A DNA stretch of 64,000 bases. Source: Malurus cyaneus samueli (lineage: Eukaryota; Chordata; Aves; Passeriformes; Maluridae). Shown here one piece after another: positions 1 through 10,962 of the stretch. The stretch spans positions 1,953,402 through 2,017,401 of the forward strand of contig CM019214.1 of the NCBI GenBank assembly GCA_009741485.1, given 5' to 3'. Positions within the stretch are counted from its first letter, which is position 1. Every line of letters begins with the position of its first letter. Under the pieces are notes generated by a model. That model was not told where the DNA came from, did not search any database, and was given only the letters and a program-made list of their open reading frames with translations. The position numbers were made by a program, and so were the translations under genes.

Positions 1-332
1 TCCTGCAGGCAGGATCATTTCTCTGATCATTTCTCTGATCATTCCTGCAGTTAGGATCATTGGATCATCTCTCTGATCATTCCTGCAGTTAGGATCATTT
101 CTCTGATCATTCCTGCAGTTAGGATCATTGGATCATCTCTCTGATCATTCCTGCAGTTAGGATCATTCCCTGATCATTTCTCTGATCATTCCTGCAGGCA
201 GGATCATTGGATCATTTCTCTGATCATTCCTGCAGTTAGGATCATTGGATCATTTCTCTGATCATTCCTGCAGGCAGGATCATTTCTCTGATCATTTCTC
301 TGATCATTTCCCTGATCATTCCTGCAGGCAGG
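1..332. repeat. Tandem array of about 30-40-bp units with TGATCA and CTGCAG
   Basis: About eight to nine imperfect units are built from GGATCATTTCTCTGATCA and TTCCTGCAGTTA. Some carry an extra GGATCATT or an extra CTCTGATCATT block. Two palindromes recur, TGATCA and CTGCAG (sometimes CCTGCAGG). The array ends near 332 in unique sequence and is cut by the left window edge, so its full length is unknown. The frame open across its end (245-505, plus) is a by-product of the repeat. Confidence 0.9.
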
Positions 333-2467
333 AGCACAGCACATCACCCCACCCAGCCATGCTCACTCCTGGCCTTGTGTCACTTTTTTGGGTATTTTTG
401 GGACCCCTGAACTGCAGCAGCTCCAATCTCAGCCCCCCCTGCTCCCAAAGCAGCCCCTGGAGTGTAAAACCCCCATGGACATTTCAAACACAAAGTAGCC
501 CATAAAAATTACTGCATAGAGTTGTGTTCAGTCCTTTGACCTGTTAGCAGAACAAAATTCATCTGACCCTTTTGCTCGTTCACAAATGACTTAGTAAGAA
601 AACCAGAGAAGATGACATTTAAGTAACAGAACTTAAAACACACTTTCAAGTATTTACCATCTTCCTTGTAGAATTTTTTAAAGTGCTAAGTGCTATGATC
701 TCACATTAAGAAATACTCGCTCCTTTTAGAGTTGAAAGAACAAAAAGAAAACACAAAACTGTTTTCTTAATAACCAAAAATGAACTGAATGGAGAATTTG
801 GATATTATCATCCACAGGTATGAGCCTGGTATTTCACACCTGATATCTATACATGAACTGAAGTTTTCCACAAGCCTGGTATGTGCATCTTAATGAAAAA
901 TCATTTTACACAACTCTTCAAACAACAATATTTAATCATTTTTACAACAAAATCACTTGGTACCTCACCAGTGTTTTCTGATTTTCTTTAAATATAAAAC
1001 CAAACAATTTTAAGAGGAGCAGTTTATATCCACACCTTAATGCATATTTGATATTCTTTAAAAAGGGAAAATCCATGTGTTATGTGAAATACTTTCTATT
1101 ATTACAATTAAATGCAGCAAGAAGAGCTTGTATTTCTACAGTGTCCTCTCCCAGAAGAATCAACTTCCAAAGTAAAGAATTTTAACAAAAACTTATTTAA
1201 CTATCTTTCACAAAGCATTTTTTTTTTTCTAATTTAGATTTATAAAATGACAAGTTAACATCTCAACAGGAGAAAAAAATAGAATGTAATCTGTTTTTTC
1301 TTTTGGAATCTAGTTCCATCTTCAGACTTTCATTTTCAAAAGATGGAACACTTCTGAGATGTCTGTTTTATTTCTGAGGTAACAACTGTTCCATCTCCAG
1401 AATCAGTACTTTATTTACCACAGATACAATAGTTTATCTCCTTCCAGGCAATTAGGAATCCAGAGCTCTTGATTTCTGGGTAAATATGACAACTGTATAA
1501 CTACAAACCCAAACAGAATTCTTATGTGTTATCCATTAATTTCCTTCTGTTCTCCTAACTCTGCTACTAATTTTACAAAAATCATGAAAGTGATGTAGAA
1601 ATTCTTATTGCTGGGAGGCAGGACTCTCATTCTTTGTACAAAAATATTTTAATGTAGTTATTTAGAAATGTTACATAAGAGCATTTCAGTGATAAAATAT
1701 TTTATTAGTGTTTCTGTTTCAGTACATTGAGCAATGTATTGTGACTTTAAAAAAAAAAAACTCTAAAGTTTTCCTAACCCAGCTCCTGGCAGGCACGTCC
1801 ATGCTGATCCAGGGTGTGCTGCTGGGGATGACAAGTGATGGATCCTTTGTGTGTTTGGGCTTTTGTCACTCAAAGCATCACCCACATCACTTAACCACTC
1901 ACTCCCATGCTATGCAAAATTATCTGTATTTAAACACTTTATAAACTTAACAGAGATTGCTGACAGGATATGAGATACTTGGTGTTTGGTTGAGCACGTG
2001 AGACCACAACCAGAAAAATGTGAAATTTGGAAAGAATGAAAGCCAACAGAGAAACTGAAGGAAGCATCAAATCCAACAAAATGTTGAGAAGAAAGTTCTG
2101 CTGCAAAAGTAGGACTATGAAGTAGATCAGTCTGAGTGTACAATATAATATAGCAAACAAAACCCATCAACAGCAAATAAAACAGTGTCACACAACAGAG
2201 AACTCAGTGCATGAAATAATACAACTTTTTATTCATGTTTCATAGATTACTTTTATTTATTTTTGCTTTAATAATGCATATTCTGTTCACTCTGTGCAAA
2301 ATTGGGGACAGAGGTGGGTGTTTCAATCATCTAATGAAAATCAAGCGGAGATGAACATTCAGGTTGAGGGAGAGGCCTATCCAAACCAGGAGAGCTAAAA
2401 AGCCACAGCTGCTCAAGATAAACTCAGCTGTGCCCTTTTGTCCTGGAACAAATGTGCTCTTCTGACC
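333..2467. other. AT-rich intergenic or distal 3' flank
   Basis: I see no gene, exon pair or named repeat here. The sequence is AT-rich with short A and T runs (for example near 1210 and 1749). Minus-strand AATAAA hexamers near 2228 and 2252 could serve an extended SH3KBP1 3' UTR, but nothing else supports that. Short frames are no longer than chance. Confidence 0.5.
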
Positions 2468-2745
2468 CAGTGTGCACTGGGAAGGTGACATTTGCTGGGA
2501 CAGAGCTGTGCACTGGGAAGGTGACCTCCCCTGGACACAGGGACAGAGCTGTGCACTGTAAGGTGACTCTGCCAGACACAGGGACAGAGCTGTGCACTGG
2601 GAAGGTGACTCTGCCAGACACAGGGACAGAGCTGTGCACTGGGAAGGTGACATTTGCTGGGACAGAGCTGTGCACTGGGAAGGTGACATTTGCTGGGACA
2701 GAGCTGTGCACTGTAAGGTGACCTCCCCCAGACATTGGGGACACG
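2468..2745. repeat. Compound minisatellite, about 33-42-bp units
   Basis: Seven units all start with GTGCACTGGGAAGGTGAC or the shorter GTGCACTGTAAGGTGAC and end with GGGACAGAGCTGT. Two kinds of centre alternate: a short one with ATTTGCTG, and a longer one with TCTGCCAGACACA or CCTCCCCTGGACACA. Unit length therefore changes between about 35 and 42 bp. Frames of 89-134 codons on both strands arise only from this repetition. The array lies about 0.4-0.7 kb beyond the proximal poly(A) signal. Confidence 0.9.
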
Positions 2746-3117
2746 AGTGACGTGGGAGTACAGAGGGAGACCTGGCCTCAATTGGCCCCAGTCAGTGTGT
2801 GGCAAAGAAAGGCACAAATCATTGCAAAGACCAGACTTCTGTTGGTTTGTTTCCTTCTTGTAAATACATTACTGTACACGATGCAAGTTTTAAGTTGTAG
2901 GGGATTTGGGGATGTAAAATTGCATATTTAACAGAACTTAAAACCGTAACAAAAAGTAGGCTGTTCAATCTCGAAGCAAAAATAATCCCTCCAGCCCCAA
3001 CATTAACATTCATTCCTAGCTATATGCAGTACAAACATTTTAAAATCTGTGACAAAAGACAATTAAAAACCAAAAGTCAAAATCATAAAGCTTGTAAACA
3101 GATAATCTGAAATACAC
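2746..3117. other. 3' flank between minisatellite and poly(A) signal
   Basis: This is unique AT-rich sequence just past the probable SH3KBP1 cleavage site. It may be transcribed as a longer 3' UTR. No other feature was recognised. Confidence 0.4.
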
Positions 3118-3123
3118 TTTATT
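3118..3123 (-). promoter_or_regulatory. Candidate poly(A) signal AATAAA
   Basis: This is an AATAAA hexamer on the minus strand, 320 bp past the stop, followed by T- and GT-rich sequence downstream. A plausible main cleavage signal for SH3KBP1. Confidence 0.5.
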
Positions 3124-3272
3124 TATGGAAAAATATCATCAAAATAGTACCACTATGGACTAAACTGCCTGAGTTTTCATTTCACCTAGGATCTTGAAGT
3201 AGAGAGCCTTTAGCACAAGAAGATCAATCTCAGTCACAACTCGCGCCGCACAGCACGGCTTTGGGTAGAAAT

Positions 3273-3278
3273 TTTATT
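3273..3278 (-). promoter_or_regulatory. Alternative poly(A) signal AATAAA
   Basis: A second AATAAA on the minus strand, 165 bp after the stop. It could give a shorter 3' UTR. The downstream GC-rich patch is not a typical U/GU-rich element, so this is the weaker candidate. Confidence 0.3.
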
Positions 3279-3442
3279 CTTGTTGGTATTTTTGTTGTGC
3301 TATCAAAAACTGTTGTGCTAAGCCTTCAAAGAAAGGGATGTTGAGGCAATTCTTAAATCATTTGGCACGAAGTTATTTTGGCTGGGGCATAAATTTGAGT
3401 CTCAGTCATGAAGAATAATGCAACATTCCACTGATCAAGTAT

Positions 3443-3484
3443 TCACTTTGATTGAAGAGCTTTCTTTATGTCATTAACTTCCAT
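3443..3484 (-). CDS. SH3KBP1: SH3KBP1 last coding exon and stop
   Basis: Fourteen codons, MEVNDIKKALQSK and TGA, follow the acceptor GATTTTAG. They complete the C-terminal coiled coil and match the conserved CIN85 C-terminus as I remember it. The stop codon lies at 3443-3445. The exon continues downstream as the 3' UTR. The internal methionine is not a start codon, because the frame runs in from the previous exon. Confidence 0.95.
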   Translation of the reverse strand: MEVNDIKKALQSK

Positions 3485-5218
3485 CTAAAATCAAGCAGAA
3501 GAAATATATCAAATATATTTGATTATATTATGTGCTTTACCAAACTGAGGCACAGTTGGTGCCACTTGAAAAGCACGTTTCATCGTGTCCACAGGTGTCA
3601 AGTATGGGTTTTATATTACTCTTTTTTCCACAGATTTTACAAATTGAGGTGTGCTTCTCAACTCTGTACCATTTACAGCTTCCTCCCTCGGACCGTGACG
3701 AGTACAGGCATTGAATGTTCTGCAAGAGCTTTTAATCTCTTTAAATGATAACTCTGACAAGCACACAGCTTGTCAGGGATGGTTCTGGCTGTAGGGATGG
3801 TGGTTGCCTTGGCAGGGGTTCCAGGTTTATTCAAACACACCAGTTTAACCTGTGTTCAACTGCACCATCAGCAAGGCAGTCACCTTTAATATGTAACCTG
3901 AGAGCTGTGCTACTTCATGATTATCAATGCAACTTTTGTTTGTTAACTCTCATCCTCATGTGAAGCTAATAATTCCTTCTTGGCTAGCTTCTGAACATTT
4001 ACCAGTATAAGCAGCATTTGAATGGAGTAAAAGCATTCAGCTGTAAGACTGTAATTTGAAATCCATCAGTGCAGGTCTCTGCATAAAGATGAAAAGTTAT
4101 CCTTGGATAACTCTAAGACTAAATCAATAATGGCTATTAAAAATGTTCACTGGTTTTTATCTGAATAAATTTCAGTTTTAACTGAACCAGAACTGTGTGT
4201 ATTATCAGAAGCCATGTTCCTATGTGGTTGGACACACACAGTCATTTAGGCAGCCCTGGAACACAGACATTGAGGATCCCCAGTTCTGCCACCTTTGCAT
4301 TTCCCAAGTACTTCACAGACTGAAAACATTCCAGGGAAATTACAATTAAATTGTCTATCCCCAGGTCTAAGTACAGTTGCCCTATACTATAAAAATATAA
4401 AATATAATCAATACTAACCCCTTATCAAGTACATGGAATAGAATAGTATAGCACAGGTTAGCACAGAATCATTTTGGTTGGAAGTGGCCTAAAATGACCT
4501 TTTAGTCCACTGCCTGACCAAGTGAAAGCATGTTGTTCAGGGCATTGTTCAAATCACTCTCCAAAACCCCAAAAGGCAGTTCCAACTCCATTCCACATCA
4601 AAGCAGCATCATTTATGATTCCACCAAAGGCTGAGCTCCATGAATCCCACAATGGCCACTGACTGAGGCAGATGAAAACATCTGGAACTCAGGTACTCTA
4701 TAAACGATGGTAGCAATAATTGGGTTACTGAGCACCTTCTCTCATGTTGCTCAGGATGCTTTAGCAAAGACAACCTGAGTACAGTCTGTAAAGCAGACAT
4801 TAAAGCTTTGCTATATGAAATAATATTCCAAGCATATTAACTCTGAAACAACACTACTACCAAATATAAAGCTTTGGCAGAAAGTAACTTAAAAAGGCAT
4901 GATTTCACATGGGACAAAATCAAACAATTAAAGCTGATATGAAAAAAAAATCATACTTTGAATCCTGTATTGTGTTTAATTTTTTTGCCTACCCGTGCTG
5001 ATCATTTTTTAGATAATTATCTGCTTTTCAGTAAAATGGTATTGCAATACATATGACACAAACTTGCAATGCCCTGAAGGGAACAGGTATATCAGTTTCA
5101 GAAATACTGGTAGTTTTTGATTGACTGGAATCTAAGTATGTTAGCAGAGTTTTATGTCCCATATCAGGGTGAATCAAACCTGCCAAAACATCCCCAACAC
5201 TATAAAAAATTTAAGCAC
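3485..5218 (-). other. SH3KBP1: SH3KBP1 last intron
   Basis: A 1.7-kb intron with donor GTGCTT and acceptor TTTTAG. It contains a degenerate CR1 piece at about 4436-4600 and otherwise AT-rich unique sequence. No other gene seen. Confidence 0.85.
4436..4600 (-). mobile_element. CR1 LINE 3'-end fragment (degenerate)
   Basis: The plus strand reads GCACAGAATCATTTTGGTTG then GAAGTGGCC and TTTTAGTCCACTGCCTGA. This is the reverse complement of the CR1 3' terminus, so the element lies on the minus strand, in the same sense as the host gene. It is much decayed and 5'-truncated, as most avian CR1 copies are. Borders are approximate. Confidence 0.65.
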
Positions 5219-5282
5219 CTGCAATCGTAGACGAATCTTCTTCTCTTCATCCAACTCAGAGAGCAACTGTTTAATCTCTTTT
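5219..5282 (-). CDS. SH3KBP1: SH3KBP1 exon, middle of coiled coil
   Basis: This 64-bp exon completes the split lysine and encodes 21 codons: KEIKQLLSELDEEKKIRLRL then Q. It continues the C-terminal coiled coil without breaking the heptads. The acceptor is TTTTAACAG. The donor is GTGCTT, a weaker GT site than the GTAAGT-like donors of most other exons here, but the frame across it is exact. Confidence 0.94.
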
Positions 5283-6417
5283 CTGTTAAAAGAATGCAAA
5301 AGAAGCTTGGCATGGAAATGATTAGACTAGTGAAATAGAAAAGATTATCTCTTGGAGACATATTTTCCCCACTTCAGCAGTCATTCTGTTGCTCTGGACA
5401 TTTAATTGAAGTCAGCATATTCTTGTGTACTAAAGGCTATAGTAAAGAGAAGTAAAACTCAGGACAGTAGCCCACCCCATCCCACATGGCTAATGAATAA
5501 TGAATAAGGAATAATGAATAAATGGCCTCAGAAATGCCTGCATCCACAGGCTTTGCTCTGCCCTAGTGGTGTCAACATTACATCAACACCCAAATCAGAC
5601 AAAATGTGCAGGTATTGAAAAACTTCTGCTGCCTGTTGGTGGGTTATAGGAACTGGCAGCACAAGTCCTATCACATACTTAAACCATTAAAAGCTATTTA
5701 TGCCAGCAATACAACGTAATCTTCAACTTCATTTCTACAACTTAACAATCTCAAATATGACTTTTCTGTCCTTTTTCTTTGTTGGGAAGGGGAACACAGC
5801 TGTAAGGAGCAGAGATGTTCTCATGTTCCCACTGAGTGATCTCACCTTAGGACACAAACAGTACATGGAAGATTACATGCCAGCCCCAGTTTCTCCTAGA
5901 AATGAACAACTTCAAGAAAATAAAGATGCCCAAATCTAAAATAGTAAGATTCAGGGCCATAAACACAAAAGAAATGTCCTAGTCACAATTCAGTTACTAC
6001 TTTTGTAACATGAGCTTCCTGGAAAAATGTGCTAGCACTCAAATAACAGACTGAAGTAGTAATTTTAGGAACTTGTAGCAATTTGTATTACAACTATAAC
6101 AAATGCACCCCTTTTATTATGATCAATACACATGAGTTCCAAGATAGTTATTGCCAAATAAAACAACATTCAGTGTTTATAGCTTGCAACTCAACTTTTT
6201 AAACATCCCATAAACATCTACTTATGTCATAACACAGGGAAAAAAAGCTGGTGGATAGTGCAGGTCTTTTTTGCTGAGGTTGTCACAGGAAAATCACTCA
6301 CAAACACATGGGCCAGTTGTGCAGAGTGACATCCATGAAGGCAAATTCAGGAAGAAATTGCCACCACTGTGCACAAATGGATCCATCCCACCCACAGCTG
6401 GGATTTGCAGCACTTAC
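5283..6417 (-). other. SH3KBP1: SH3KBP1 intron within the coiled-coil region
   Basis: A 1.1-kb intron with donor GTAAGT and acceptor TTAACAG. A short AATGAATA-type simple repeat occurs near 5496-5522. Otherwise unique AT-rich sequence with no gene. Confidence 0.85.
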
Positions 6418-6689
6418 TTTTGCTGGTCTTTCATGGTTTCAATGATGGTTCTCAGCTCCCTGATCTGTGTTCTCAGCTCCTCCAGGGCACTCTGACCTTG
6501 GCTCAAGTGCTCAGTCTTTGGCTTTCCTTCAGTACCAAACAGGGATGGGGAATTGGACCTGTGGCCACTTGTTCCCATAGCAATTGAGTGAAATCCAGGG
6601 GATGGTGAAGGGGACAGTGATGGTTGTACATTAGTGCCACCAGCCAGACCTCCTGGTTTTGGAGGCAAGGAGGTTTTGTTATCAGACAC
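6418..6689 (-). CDS. SH3KBP1: SH3KBP1 exon, linker and first half of coiled coil
   Basis: This is the largest exon here, with 272 bp, 90 codons and two bases of a split lysine codon. It begins [20 protein letters not shown], passes through a Ser/Pro linker and [17 protein letters not shown], and ends in helix [20 protein letters not shown] then DQQK. The last part has the heptad pattern of the CIN85 C-terminal coiled coil, which drives oligomerisation and membrane association in the family. The linker differs most from the mammalian version. The acceptor is CTGTTGCAG and the donor GTAAGT. Confidence 0.95.
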
Positions 6690-9551
6690 CTGCAACAGAA
6701 AGAATGACATTTAATGGCTGCAGAAAGCTTTATGAAAATCAAAACTCTAACTAATGCTAAACATTTAGCTGCTCTTCAGTAATGCTGAAAGTCCAACAGT
6801 CAAACGTGGACAGTTTGGGATACAAAGTTCACACAGCTTCAGGAAGACTTTCCATGGTTGCTACAACCAGTGAGCAACACCATTCCCAACATCTCAGACC
6901 TAGCAGTGAATTAAACCAGGGACAGATGCTCAGTGTTTCCCTTAGAAGTTTGTGACAACATAACTAAATCCATGGATGTCTCCTGAAGAGCACAAAAATA
7001 CATGCTCAAGAATCCAAGCTGTATTTTTGTTTAAATTTAATTTACAATTGCCAAACAACCATTGAAAGAATCTTCGAAGTTTTTTTTCAAAAATTAAAAA
7101 ATGTATTACATGTTTCCCCTAGCATTTGAAAACAGTAAAGTATTCATTAGGTTTGCTTGTTTGCATTATATATATATAAAAAATTCCTCGCTTCAAAATT
7201 ATAAATATTAATAATAAATAAATACAGTGTACTGTTCCTTCAACTGAAGCTTCCATGAATCCCCACAACCACCAATAGCTCTTTATTCTTCCAGGAATTT
7301 GAAAAACACAGCATTAATCTGTAAGCCTGGAATCATGTGGTCAGCTAAAAAGGATCCCATGCTTCTGAACTGCAATCCAGGGCTCCATTTATTAGACATT
7401 TATTAGCAATATGTATAATACAATACAATGTACATAATGTGATATATGTATATAATGTATATAATGCAATATAACATTTTATACTTCTTAGACAATTAGA
7501 AAATCAGAAGTTTACCAGTGATCCATGACCTGCACACAGAGTCAGTGCACAAACACAGTTATCACAATGGCAAGTAATAACAACACTCTTATTTGGCAGT
7601 GCTGTGTGAGCATTACATGACAGCTACCAGGCATATCTGAAAATCTGATTTGGACAAGAGTAAGAAAAAGCACTGAGCAACCTTCCAACTCTCTCTGGAA
7701 AAGAGATATTGAGGTTGAATGGCAAATAGGGCAAAATGCTGAGAATGGTATGGAAATGGAAGGAGATTAATGAGGACTTGGGGACTGGTGGGGTGGTGTT
7801 AGCTGAAAAAAGTGACTGAGAGAAAAGTTAGTGATGAGATGAAAATCAGGACAAATTGGGATGGGAAGGGAAGAGCAGGATCTACCAAGTTCTGCAAAAA
7901 AAAATCTTCCCTGCAATACATCCATGATTGATCACAGAACCTGCTCTGGGATAGCACGGAATTAAAAAAGTATTCTGCACAGAAAACAAGTGGGTTTATA
8001 ATCACAAGAAAGCTGAATTACTGCAGTGCCTTGAAAACTTGACTCAATGACCCGAATAATGTTCTTTTAACATCTGATCCATTTGTTTGTTTGCTTAGTT
8101 TGTCTGTCTGGGTTGGAAGGGATTTTAGAGGTCACTTAGTTCCAATCTCCCAGCCATGGTAGGGGCACCTTTCCCTACACCAGCTTGCTCCACACCCCAT
8201 TAAACCTGATCCTAAACATTTCCAGGGATGGGGCATCCACAACTCTCTGTTGTGGCATCTTTTCCAGTGCCCCACCACTCTCACAGTAAAGAATTTTTTG
8301 CTAATATCTAATCTAAACCAACTGTCTTTCAGTTTGAAACCATTCTGTCATCCTCTCCCTTGTAAATACTCCCTCTCCATCTTTTCTTGTCTTGATCCTG
8401 GAATTCCACAATTAGGTCACCTCAAAACCTTCTCTCTTCCAAGCCAAACAATCCCAATTCTCTCAGCCTTTACTCAAAGGAGAGATGCTCTGTCTCTGAT
8501 CATTTTGGCAGCTTCCTCTGGATTTACTCCAAGCTGTCCTTGCTGTGCTGGATGCAGAACAGCATTTGGGGTCTGACCAGAGCAGAGTAGGGTGTGAGTA
8601 ATGTGTACCTATAAACAGATCTCTCCTGGATAATAACCCCATATATCAATAGGATCAAGCTGCCTTGGGGTGAAAAGAGACTCCAGGCTGAGTTCAAACC
8701 TGCAGCAGGGGAGCAAGGCACAACTGGAGTCACTGATCTGAGCATTTCATTCCAGAGCTTAACTGGCTATCAGCATTAAAGCCTCCAGCAACTGATTTTT
8801 AATAGCAGCCATCTCATTTTACAGGAACAACATCTACACTTTTATCATATAATTGCCAATGTTGGCCCAAGAGTTTTCCTCAGTGTAAGTGCTCCCAGAA
8901 GAGGGAGCTGCATGGCAAAATATTATCCTTAGAACTTGATCAGAGGTGCATGACTTCATCTTTCAAATGTTGTTAGACTATTAGAATGTAGTGCTTGTAT
9001 TATTAAAGGTATCTTTATGTACTAAAAAATATTTGCAACTTTTAAAGTCTGACCTACACATTCCTTTTATAATATTTGTTTCAGCTACAATGTTCTGCCA
9101 ATACACAGGAATTGCACAAGCCTATAAAATTAATACAATTATACCAATATAAAAAGTGATTATATTTGCAAATTTAAATTCACATTCTGTTAGAGTGTGT
9201 CAAAGAGTTGTATTTTCTCTGCCTACAGACTCTTCTAAGGTAAACTCAATTTAAAGTGCAAAAAGACAGGGTCTTTGTTCCTAAAATTTATTTCCCAGAA
9301 TAAAATTTATTCTGTGAAATGCATTTACACAAGAAGGATTTTTTCACAGTATGGTTATTTGAGACATTTTAACCATACAATTCACTTTTAGATTTGCCTT
9401 TCAAGCACAGAACAGTTTTTAGTAACCTTTATCATTTTAAGTGGGCAGTTACCAGGTGACTGTGGAATTAAATTTCAAATATTTGCATACTGCTTTAAAA
9501 AATAGAAGATGCACGTGATAAGGTAAAGCAGAGGAATTCCAATTAACTTAC
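6690..9551 (-). other. SH3KBP1: SH3KBP1 intron with a CR1 copy
   Basis: A 2.9-kb intron, donor GTAAGT. It holds a TATA-rich patch near 7160-7215, a second AT-rich patch with ATGTATAATG motifs at about 7408-7485, and a CR1 fragment at about 8105-8612. Nothing else recognised. Confidence 0.85.
8105..8612 (-). mobile_element. CR1 LINE 3' fragment, about 500 bp
   Basis: The plus strand starts GGGTTGGAAGGGATTTTAGA and continues through CCAGCCATGGTAGGGGCACC, GGGATGGGGCATCCACAACT, ACAGTAAAGAA and TCTCAGCC to GGGGTCTGACCAGAGCAGAG. This is the familiar antisense of the CR1 3' region, so the element is on the minus strand. It is 5'-truncated and full of small changes, which fits an old insertion. The plus-strand frame of 108 codons at 8250-8576 is a shadow of it. 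Confidence 0.88.
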
Positions 9552-9677
9552 TTGTGATATTGTAACAGTTCTTGATTTCCTTGACACTTCAAGAGTTTTG
9601 TGAGGAATGGAAACATGTTCTTCCTTCTCATCTTCAGGACTTGGTGAGTCAAAGAAATCAGGGCTTGAAAGGGATGA
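9552..9677 (-). CDS. SH3KBP1: SH3KBP1 exon, acidic Ser/Pro stretch
   Basis: This is an exact 42-codon exon (126 bp, phase 0 at both ends). It encodes [20 protein letters not shown] followed by [20 protein letters not shown] and SQ. The acidic Ser/Pro run resembles a PEST-type disordered stretch with possible Ser-Pro phosphorylation sites; that role is inferred. The acceptor is TGTCTACAG and the donor GTAAGT. It precedes the exon that opens with [13 protein letters not shown], as in other vertebrate CIN85 proteins. Confidence 0.95.
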
Positions 9678-10852
9678 CTGTAGACAAACACACCACAAAA
9701 GAAGAAGGAAAAGAAAAGCAGAGATATTTTCATTGCACAAGAGCTTTTTTAGCTTTCATTTTCAAAGTAACAATACTTAAAATCAGGCCTCTTTGTACCC
9801 CCTGCTCCCCCTTTTTTGCTTATTTTCAAGGCTAGACTGCTTTTAAAGAATTGAAGAGGTAAGACATGCTTAAGAGTTGAATTCAGCATCAATTTGCAGC
9901 TTTTCATGGCACAATTTCACACGGTGGAACCCTCCTGGACAAAGCTGTGCCCTGGGGATGTCACCTCTGTCACTGGGATTCCTTCCATCCCTTCTGCCTT
10001 TCTTCACAGATTTAACAAGGCAAGCAAAACCTCTTCACTGCTCTTTTATGTTTCTGTACTTATGACAACAATTTTGAAAGCATTATCTTTTTTTTTTAAG
10101 CTCTATTCGTTTCACAATAATCCTTTTTGCTTCCCTCCACTTGGTTTTTCTTCACCAACACAGACCCAGGTAAGCAGCAGTTGCTCTCATTCTGATATTC
10201 CAGAATGCATGGAAAAAAAAAACCCAAAAAGCATGGAAAAAAACAAACCCCAAACCCCAAAGAAGACACTGAAAAACTAAGCAGTGGTTTGCAAAGTCAG
10301 GCTTATGAGACCAACTCTTGTAAAGATACAGATTAGAGAGTGAAAATTAAATCACCCTTATATTCACAACTGTGACCTTAATGAGAAAAGAAACACGTGA
10401 TAGCTCAAGGTGGTAGCTTCAAGTTGAAGACTGAATGGTCTATTTGTCCTCAAAATCTGGTAAATGTCTGCAAAAAATCAAGGGAAATGCAACTTTTGGG
10501 AAACACTTTCAAAATCCTCAACACTTAGCATGAATTAGTCTATTCCAAAGATTTTTATAGGGGATTTTTCTGGGCTCGGTCATGGCTGGCAAGGAACACT
10601 TGGCAGCACCCAAATTAGGGGGGACAAACCTTAGAAGGAAGGGAATGTTTTAAACATCAGCATTCAAAACACTGGCAGCCTTTTTACTGTCATTTTCCTG
10701 ATCTGCATCTCTCTGCCTCATTGTACGTGTGAAGGAATGGCTGGGTAAAAGTAGTAAAAACACCAAGGAAACACAAATAGGAGAGGGGGGAAAAAAATCA
10801 GAAAAAAAATATTTTTAAAAATAGTTTTTAAAGAAAAGGAAAATTAACTTAC
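9678..10852 (-). other. SH3KBP1: SH3KBP1 intron
   Basis: A 1.2-kb intron with donor GTAAGT and acceptor CTACAG. It contains short A-rich simple sequence near 10205-10275 and 10785-10840. No gene or named repeat recognised. Confidence 0.85.
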
Positions 10853-10962
10853 AGATGTGAGAGACTGGGAGGGTGGTCGCCTGCCAGTAGCTTTTGGTCT
10901 GGTTGTAGTTGGATGATTAAGCTTCTCAGCAATTGGTATTACAGAATCAAAACCTTCCAAGT
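10853..10962 (-). CDS. SH3KBP1: SH3KBP1 exon, capping-protein interaction motif
   Basis: This 110-bp exon encodes (D)[19 protein letters not shown] followed by [17 protein letters not shown]. The segment [18 protein letters not shown] satisfies the CPI consensus LxHxTxxRPKx6P, known in CIN85 and CD2AP to bind and regulate actin capping protein. All key positions (L, H, T, RPK, final P) are present. The acceptor is TTTTTAAG and the donor GTAAGT. The frame enters in a split Asp codon and leaves in phase 0. Confidence 0.96.

Larger units (their letters stand above)
3118..3442 (-). other. SH3KBP1: SH3KBP1 3' UTR (proximal part)
   Basis: This is AT-rich minus-strand sequence directly after the stop, without splice signals I would trust. 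A small GC-rich patch with CpGs lies near 3240-3262. The UTR may end soon after the AATAAA at 3118-3123, or run on to lower coordinates; the true end cannot be set from sequence alone. Confidence 0.6.

Noticed and set aside
333..2467. A neighbouring gene downstream of SH3KBP1
   Set aside because: No exon with recognisable protein similarity or paired splice signals could be found. The short frames (for example 1708-1944) look like chance.
2327..2817. Minus-strand frames of 106-134 codons with SQCTALS or VHSSVP repeats
   Set aside because: Products of the compound minisatellite, open in several frames at once.
8250..8576. Plus-strand 108-codon frame
   Set aside because: It lies on the antisense strand of a CR1 fragment and is a shadow.
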